DNA of 64,000 nt from Kitasatospora sp. NA04385 (lineage in GTDB: Bacteria > Actinomycetota > Actinomycetes > Streptomycetales > Streptomycetaceae), in contig NZ_CP054919.1 in assembly GCF_013364235.1 (NCBI RefSeq), positions 5,054,295 through 5,118,294 on the forward strand. The letters are read 5' to 3'. Both the position numbers and the translations under genes were made by a program. Below, piece by piece: positions 60,377-64,000 of the stretch. The notes beneath the pieces were generated by a model. That model was not told the DNA's origin, searched no databases, and was given only the letters and a program-made list of their open reading frames with translations. The first letter of the stretch is position 1; the number at the start of each line of letters is the position of its first letter.

Positions 60377-61383
60377 CGTCCGGCCGCGCGCCGCGAGGGG
60401 AGCCGGCCCAGCAGGGCCCGGGCCCGCTGCCACGGCGTCGGCGGCAGCCCGGCGCGGGTGGTGCCGCGGGCGAAGTGCCGCTCCAGGTAGTACTGGCCGA
60501 CGGACAGCACGCTGGTCACCACGACGTACCAGACGGTGGCCACCGTCAGCAGCGGGATCACCTGGTACGTCTGGTTGTAGATCACCTGGGCGGAGAACAG
60601 CAGGTCGTGGACGGCCAGCACGCTGATCACCGCGGTGCCCTTGAGGGTGCCGATCAGCATGTTCCCGGCGGGCGGCAGGATCGCCGGCATCGCCTGCGGC
60701 AGCACGATCCGGCGCAGCACCCGGCCGCGGCCCAGGCCCAGCGAGGCGGCCGCCTCCAGCTGGCCCTGGTCGACCGACTGGACGCCGGAGCGCACCACCT
60801 CGGCGGCGAACGCGGCCTCGTGCAGGGTCAGCCCGATCAGGGCGGTGAGCACCGGGCCGAGCAGGTTGACGGTCTTCACCGCGAACAGCTCGCCGCCGAA
60901 CGGCAGGCTCAGCGACAGCGTCGGGTACAGCGCCCCGATGTTGAACCAGAACAGCAGCTGGACCAGCAGCGGGGTGGCCCGGAAGATCCACACGAAGCCC
61001 CAGCCGAGGGCCCCCAGCACCGGGTTGCCCGAGAGCCGGGCCACCGCCAGCGCGGTGCCCAGGGCGAAGCCGAGGGCCATCACCGCGCCGGTCAGCCAGA
61101 GCGTCAGCAGCAGGCCGCGCAGGATCGACGGGGCGGTCAGGTAGCTGCCGACCACCGGCCACTCGAAGGCCGGGTTCCCGGCCAGCGAGCGCACCAGCAG
61201 GGCGGTGGCGAGCAGCGCCAGGCCGCCGCTGACGTACCGCCCGGGGCGGCGGCGGGGCACGATCGGCAGCACCGGCGGGGCGGTGGAGGCGGCTGCCGGG
61301 TCGGCGGGTGCGTCGGCGGGCGGGTCGGCGGGCGGCGGTGCGGCGGACCGGAGTCCGGCGGACGGGGCGGCGGGCGAGGCCAT
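60373..61383 (-). CDS. Amino-acid-type ABC transporter permease
   Basis: The 336-residue protein has an N-terminal Pro/Ala-rich cytoplasmic stretch (about 1-55), five or six membrane helices and the EAA loop EAAASLGLGRGRVLRRIVLPQAMPAILPP. It is of the HisMQ/GlnP class and resembles the permease at 28444-29442. ATG 61383 follows GGAG. It is divergent from the LLM monooxygenase operon, whose third gene encodes a family 3 binding protein, so the receptor and permease lie on opposite arms of one divergon. The ATPase is presumably past the right edge. Confidence 0.88.
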   Translation of the reverse strand: MASPAAPSAGLRSAAPPPADPPADAPADPAAASTAPPVLPIVPRRRPGRYVSGGLALLATALLVRSLAGNPAFEWPVVGSYLTAPSILRGLLLTLWLTGAVMALGFALGTALAVARLSGNPVLGALGWGFVWIFRATPLLVQLLFWFNIGALYPTLSLSLPFGGELFAVKTVNLLGPVLTALIGLTLHEAAFAAEVVRSGVQSVDQGQLEAAASLGLGRGRVLRRIVLPQAMPAILPPAGNMLIGTLKGTAVISVLAVHDLLFSAQVIYNQTYQVIPLLTVATVWYVVVTSVLSVGQYYLERHFARGTTRAGLPPTPWQRARALLGRLPSRRAAGR

Positions 61384-61509
61384 GGTGGCTCCAACGGGCG
61401 GCGGGGCGGGTGGTGGCCGCATGCCGTCACTACACGCGCGCCGCGTCCCTCAACGCGGCTGGGCCTGGCGGCAGTTCGGCCGGGCCCGGGCAGTTCTCGC
61501 TCCGCCTCG

Positions 61510-61540
61510 ATCGTACGCGTGAGCGAGCGGCGGCTGTCAA
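61510..61540 (-). promoter_or_regulatory. Candidate promoter of the permease operon
   Basis: On the minus strand, TTGACA (61535-61540) and TACGAT (61510-61515) are separated by 19 bp. The start would fall near 61503, about 120 nt before the permease ATG. Confidence 0.5.
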
Positions 61541-61619
61541 GGAGGCTGGTGTGACGCGGATGTTTCGTCCCCGACGGAAGGGTTGACGGGCCGTCGGCGG
61601 CACTGCTCAACTGTTCGAC

Positions 61620-61700
61620 ATGACAGCCGAGCAGCCCGCCCTCGTGACGCGGGGCCACATCGACTTCGGTCGGGTGTGGTCCGCCGCGTGTCGCGGCTGA
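61620..61700 (+). CDS. Putative cysteine-sensing leader peptide
   Basis: A 26-codon ORF (MTAEQPALVTRGHIDFGRV then WSAACRG) ends 265 bp before the LLM gene. Its C-terminal pattern RxHIDxxRVxSxxC matches short streptomycete leader peptides that precede sulfur-metabolism genes. The single Cys codon (TGT, 61689-61691) lies in the loop of a perfect GCCGCG/CGCGGC hairpin. TTGACG (61583-61588) upstream may be the -35, which would make the leader ORF itself leaderless. The role as a regulatory uORF is inferred. Confidence 0.7.
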   Translation: MTAEQPALVTRGHIDFGRVWSAACRG

Positions 61701-61727
61701 CCCGGCAGCGGGCCGCCTGACCGGCCC
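61683..61727 (+). terminator. Attenuator-like hairpins at the end of the leader ORF
   Basis: Hairpin 1 is GCCGCG-TGT-CGCGGC (61683-61697). Hairpin 2, GGGCCG/CGGCCC (61710-61715 and 61722-61727), begins nine bases after the leader stop and is followed by TTCTCC. Ribosome position at the Cys codon could choose between them. Confidence 0.5.
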
Positions 61728-61965
61728 TTCTCCCCACCGGGAGTCCTCCCTCGGTCGCCCCTGCGCGGGCCGGGAAGCCGTCCGTCCGGACGGATCGACA
61801 GGCGCACGCTGCCGCCCCCTGGCATTCCCCGCTCGCTCCTGAGCCGGCGCACCGTCACGCGCCCGCGCCCGTCCTCCCCACCCGCCGCCGCCGTCCGCAC
61901 CCGCCCGCCGAGGCGTCCTCCGCTCTGCCCGGACGCGGCCCCGCACCACCGGAAGAGGCTCCACC

Positions 61966-63090
61966 ATGCCCGTCGAGTTCCTCGGAATCGCCGCCACCGG
62001 CGACGGTTCGGAGACCACCGCCCGCACCACCCACGCCTTCGACCGCGAGTACCTGCTGCGGCTGGCCCGCGCCCACGAGGACCACGGCTGGGACCGGGTG
62101 CTGTTCGCCTACGGCGCCGGCTCGCCCGAGCCCGCCGCCTCCGCCGCGTACCTCGCCGCCAAGCTCGACCGGTTGCAGATCCTGCTCGCGCACCGGCCCA
62201 ACGTCTCGTACCCGACCTTCGCCGCCAAGACCTTCGCCACCCTGGACCGGATCAGCGACGGCCGGCTCACCGTGCACTTCATCACCGGCGGCAACGACCA
62301 CGAGCAGCAGCGCGAGGGCGACTTCCTGCCCAAGGACCGCCGCTACGCCCGCACCCGCGAGTACATCGGCATCGTCAAGAAGGCCTGGACCAGCCGCGAA
62401 CCCTTCGACCACGAGGGCGAGTTCTACCGCTTCCACGACTTCGTCTCGGACGTCTTCCCGGTCCAGCAGCCCCGGCCGGGCGTCTCCTTCGGCGGCTCCT
62501 CGCCCGCCGCGTTCGCCGCCGGCGGCGCCGAGGCCGACGTCTACGCGCTGTGGGGCGAGCCGCTGGCCCGCACCGCCGAGCAGATCGAGCTGGTGAAGGC
62601 CGCCGCGAAGGCCGCCGGGCGCACCGACACCCCGCGGATCCAGGTCGCCTTCCGGCCGATCATCGCGCCCACCGAGGAACTCGCCTGGGAGAAGGCGCAC
62701 CGCACCGTCGCCGCGATCAAGGCCCGCCGGGCGGGCGGCGACCTGGTGCGCCACCGCCCGACGACCGGCGGGCAGCCGGAGAACGCCGGCTCGCAGCGGC
62801 TGCTGGAGATCGCCGAGGCCGGCGAGCGCTACGACCGCGCGCTGTGGACCCCGACCGCCGCCGCCACCGGCGGCGCCGGCAACTCCAACGCCCTGGTCGG
62901 CACCCCCGAGACGGTCGCCCAGGCGCTGCTCGACTACTACGACCTCGGCGTGGACATCCTCTCCGCCCGCGGCTACGACCACGTCGGCGACGCGATCGAC
63001 TTCGGCCGGCACGTCATCCCGATCGTCCGCGAGGAGGTCGCCAAGCGCGACGCCGCCCGGGCCGCCCGGGCCGCGGCCACCGCGGCATGA
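61966..63090 (+). CDS. LLM-class FMNH2-dependent monooxygenase (SsuD-like)
   Basis: The 374-residue luciferase-like enzyme has the SsuD/NtaA-type core HRPNVSYPTFAAKTFATLDRISDGRLTVHFITGGNDHEQQREGD and GVSFGGSSPAAFAAGGAEADVYALWGEPLA. It likely oxygenates a sulfur-containing (alkanesulfonate, thioether or S-substituted cysteine) compound. It needs a flavin reductase, which is not visible here. ATG 61966 follows GAAGAGG. It overlaps the next gene by ATGA. A cysteine-containing leader peptide precedes it, which supports a sulfur role. Confidence 0.9.
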   Translation: MPVEFLGIAATGDGSETTARTTHAFDREYLLRLARAHEDHGWDRVLFAYGAGSPEPAASAAYLAAKLDRLQILLAHRPNVSYPTFAAKTFATLDRISDGRLTVHFITGGNDHEQQREGDFLPKDRRYARTREYIGIVKKAWTSREPFDHEGEFYRFHDFVSDVFPVQQPRPGVSFGGSSPAAFAAGGAEADVYALWGEPLARTAEQIELVKAAAKAAGRTDTPRIQVAFRPIIAPTEELAWEKAHRTVAAIKARRAGGDLVRHRPTTGGQPENAGSQRLLEIAEAGERYDRALWTPTAAATGGAGNSNALVGTPETVAQALLDYYDLGVDILSARGYDHVGDAIDFGRHVIPIVREEVAKRDAARAARAAATAA

Positions 63091-63650
63091 GCGCGCTGAC
63101 CGTCGAGCGGGCCGTCCTCGGCGACCCGCTCACCGAACCGCTGGTCCGCGAGCTCACCCACGAGTACGTCACCCGCTACGGCCCCGACGGCCGGCAGGAG
63201 ATGGCCCGCTACGGCGCCGAGGAGTTCGTCCCGCCGCACGGCCTGCTGCTCCTGCTGCTGCGCGACGGCGAACCGGTGGCGGGCGGCGCCTACCGCCGCC
63301 ACGCGGACGGGGGCACCGCCGAGGTGAAGCGGATGTGGACCGCCGCCGGGCACCGCCGCCAGGGCCTCGGCCGCCGCGTCCTGGCCGAGTTGGAGTCCGC
63401 CGCCCGGCAGGCCGGGTACCACCGGATCTTCCTCACCACCGGGCCGCGCCAGCCCGAGGCCAGGGGCCTCTACCTGGCGGCCGGCTACACCCCGCTGTTC
63501 GACGTCCGGGCCCGGCCCCGGGACGGGCGGCCGCTGCCGTTCGAGAAGGACCTGACCGCACCGGCCCCGCACCCGCACGACCTGACCGCACCAGCCCCGC
63601 ACCCGCAAGACCTGGCCGCCGCGGCGGCCGGAAAGGCACCGACCCGATGA
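63087..63650 (+). CDS. GNAT acetyltransferase in the monooxygenase operon
   Basis: The 187-residue protein has motif A MWTAAGHRRQGLGRRVLAELESAARQAG and end motif GPRQPEARGLYLAAGYTPLFDV. The short C-terminal tail carries a tandem repeat (DLTAPAPHPH, DLTAPAPHPQ, then DLAAAA), unusual for GNATs and encoded by a 30-bp duplication (63549-63608). Overlaps on both sides (ATGA with the LLM gene, and with the binding-protein gene) show tight coupling. By analogy with the Bacillus yxe/sna and ytm operons it may N-acetylate an S-modified cysteine before oxygenation. Confidence 0.82.
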   Translation: MSALTVERAVLGDPLTEPLVRELTHEYVTRYGPDGRQEMARYGAEEFVPPHGLLLLLLRDGEPVAGGAYRRHADGGTAEVKRMWTAAGHRRQGLGRRVLAELESAARQAGYHRIFLTTGPRQPEARGLYLAAGYTPLFDVRARPRDGRPLPFEKDLTAPAPHPHDLTAPAPHPQDLAAAAAGKAPTR

Positions 63651-64000
63651 AGCGCCACCTCCCCGCCCTCGCCCTGGCCACCACCGCCGCGCTGGCGCTG
63701 GCGGGCTGCGGCTCCGACCCCGCGGCCACCCCGAAGTCCGCGCCGGTCGGCATCCAGCCGAGCCAGGACGTGCTGTCCGGCGTGCAGAAGGACGAGGCCG
63801 CGGCCGCGCTGCTGCCCGCCGACGTGCGGGCGGCCGGCACGGTCAAGCTCGGCGGCGCGGTCGGCACCCCGCCCGGGGCGTACTACCCCGAGGGCGGGCA
63901 CGAGCTCGCCGGGCTGGACGTCGACCTGGTCGCCGCCGTCGCCAAGGTGCTCGGCGTGCGGGTGCAGCGCGAGGACGCCGCGTTCGAGACCATCCTGCCC
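63647..64000 (+). CDS. Amino-acid-type binding lipoprotein, N-terminal fragment
   Basis: The first 118 codons are visible; the gene continues past the edge. MKRHLPALALATTAALALAGC is a lipoprotein signal. The mature part (AAGTVKLGGAVGTPPGAYY, LAGLDVDLVAAVAKVLGVRVQ, AFETILP) is a family 3 solute-binding fold start. It is the third gene of the LLM-GNAT operon and probably supplies substrate to the divergently encoded permease. ATG 63647 overlaps the GNAT stop. Confidence 0.88.
   Translation, partial: MKRHLPALALATTAALALAGCGSDPAATPKSAPVGIQPSQDVLSGVQKDEAAAALLPADVRAAGTVKLGGAVGTPPGAYYPEGGHELAGLDVDLVAAVAKVLGVRVQREDAAFETILP

Noticed and set aside
1..64000. tRNA genes, CRISPR arrays, insertion sequences, prophage or biosynthetic gene clusters
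   Set aside because: I found no cloverleaf, spacer-repeat array, transposase, integrase, PKS or NRPS coding in the window.

Overview
The window looks like core chromosome of a high-GC actinomycete in the family Streptomycetaceae (Streptomyces or Kitasatospora; I cannot decide between them). This rests on very high G+C with strong GC3 bias, GTG/TTG starts, DasR and the das chitooligosaccharide operon, nickel superoxide dismutase with SodX, a WhiB1/WblE-type protein, a SigB-like sigma factor with its anti-sigma factor, the E2-E1 fusion form of 2-oxoglutarate decarboxylase/dehydrogenase, and class Ia nrdAB under a cobalamin riboswitch. Gene order resembles what I recall of the S. coelicolor nrdAB - dasR/das - pdtaS - wblE - sigH - sodN/sodX - malic enzyme - kgd - lon stretch. 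There are no rRNAs, recognisable tRNAs, insertion sequences, phage genes or CRISPR arrays.

Layout. 1-4.1 kb: the end of a peptide deformylase gene, then nrdB and nrdA on the minus strand behind a cobalamin riboswitch and two NrdR-like boxes. 4.2-9 kb: an acetyltransferase, a GlxA-type AraC regulator with a palindromic operator, a histidine phosphatase, and a DUF3311 + sodium:solute symporter pair. 9.1-18.9 kb: dasR, dasD, dasC, dasB and dasA, then a long spacer and a divergent dasA paralogue followed by a SIS-domain glucosamine-6-phosphate deaminase. Paired DasR sites flank the spacer. 19-25.4 kb: a PdtaS-type sensor kinase (also with paired DasR-like sites), WblE, a lipid kinase, a SigH-like sigma factor with its anti-sigma factor, and a GNAT. 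25.4-34.7 kb: sodN/sodX, a repeat-filled spacer, a CGNR regulator, an amino-acid ABC transporter with two binding proteins, malic enzyme and an alcohol-dehydrogenase-like oxidoreductase.

34.7-46.3 kb: PadR/DUF4097, a Ser/Thr kinase, kgd (split by an apparent one-base frameshift), a two-component system and a rhomboid-like membrane protein. 46.3-58.4 kb: lon, GtrA, a membrane protein divergent from a MarR regulator with its MFS pump, a Pit phosphate transporter with a PHO box, an NlpC/P60 endopeptidase and a molybdopterin oxidoreductase. 58.5-64 kb: two divergent operons (ABC permease + FAD/NAD protein; LLM monooxygenase + GNAT + binding protein). The second is preceded by a 26-codon leader peptide with a Cys codon in a hairpin loop, which suggests a cysteine/sulfur-responsive scavenging locus.

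Themes. DasR-like operators occur not only at the das genes but also before the dasA paralogue, before pdtaS, and between kgd and its neighbouring sensor kinase, suggesting that amino-sugar signalling reaches a signalling kinase and the TCA cycle. Several genes (pdtaS, a small membrane protein, a dehydrogenase, marR) appear leaderless, with a -10-like hexamer ending 5-6 nt before the start codon.
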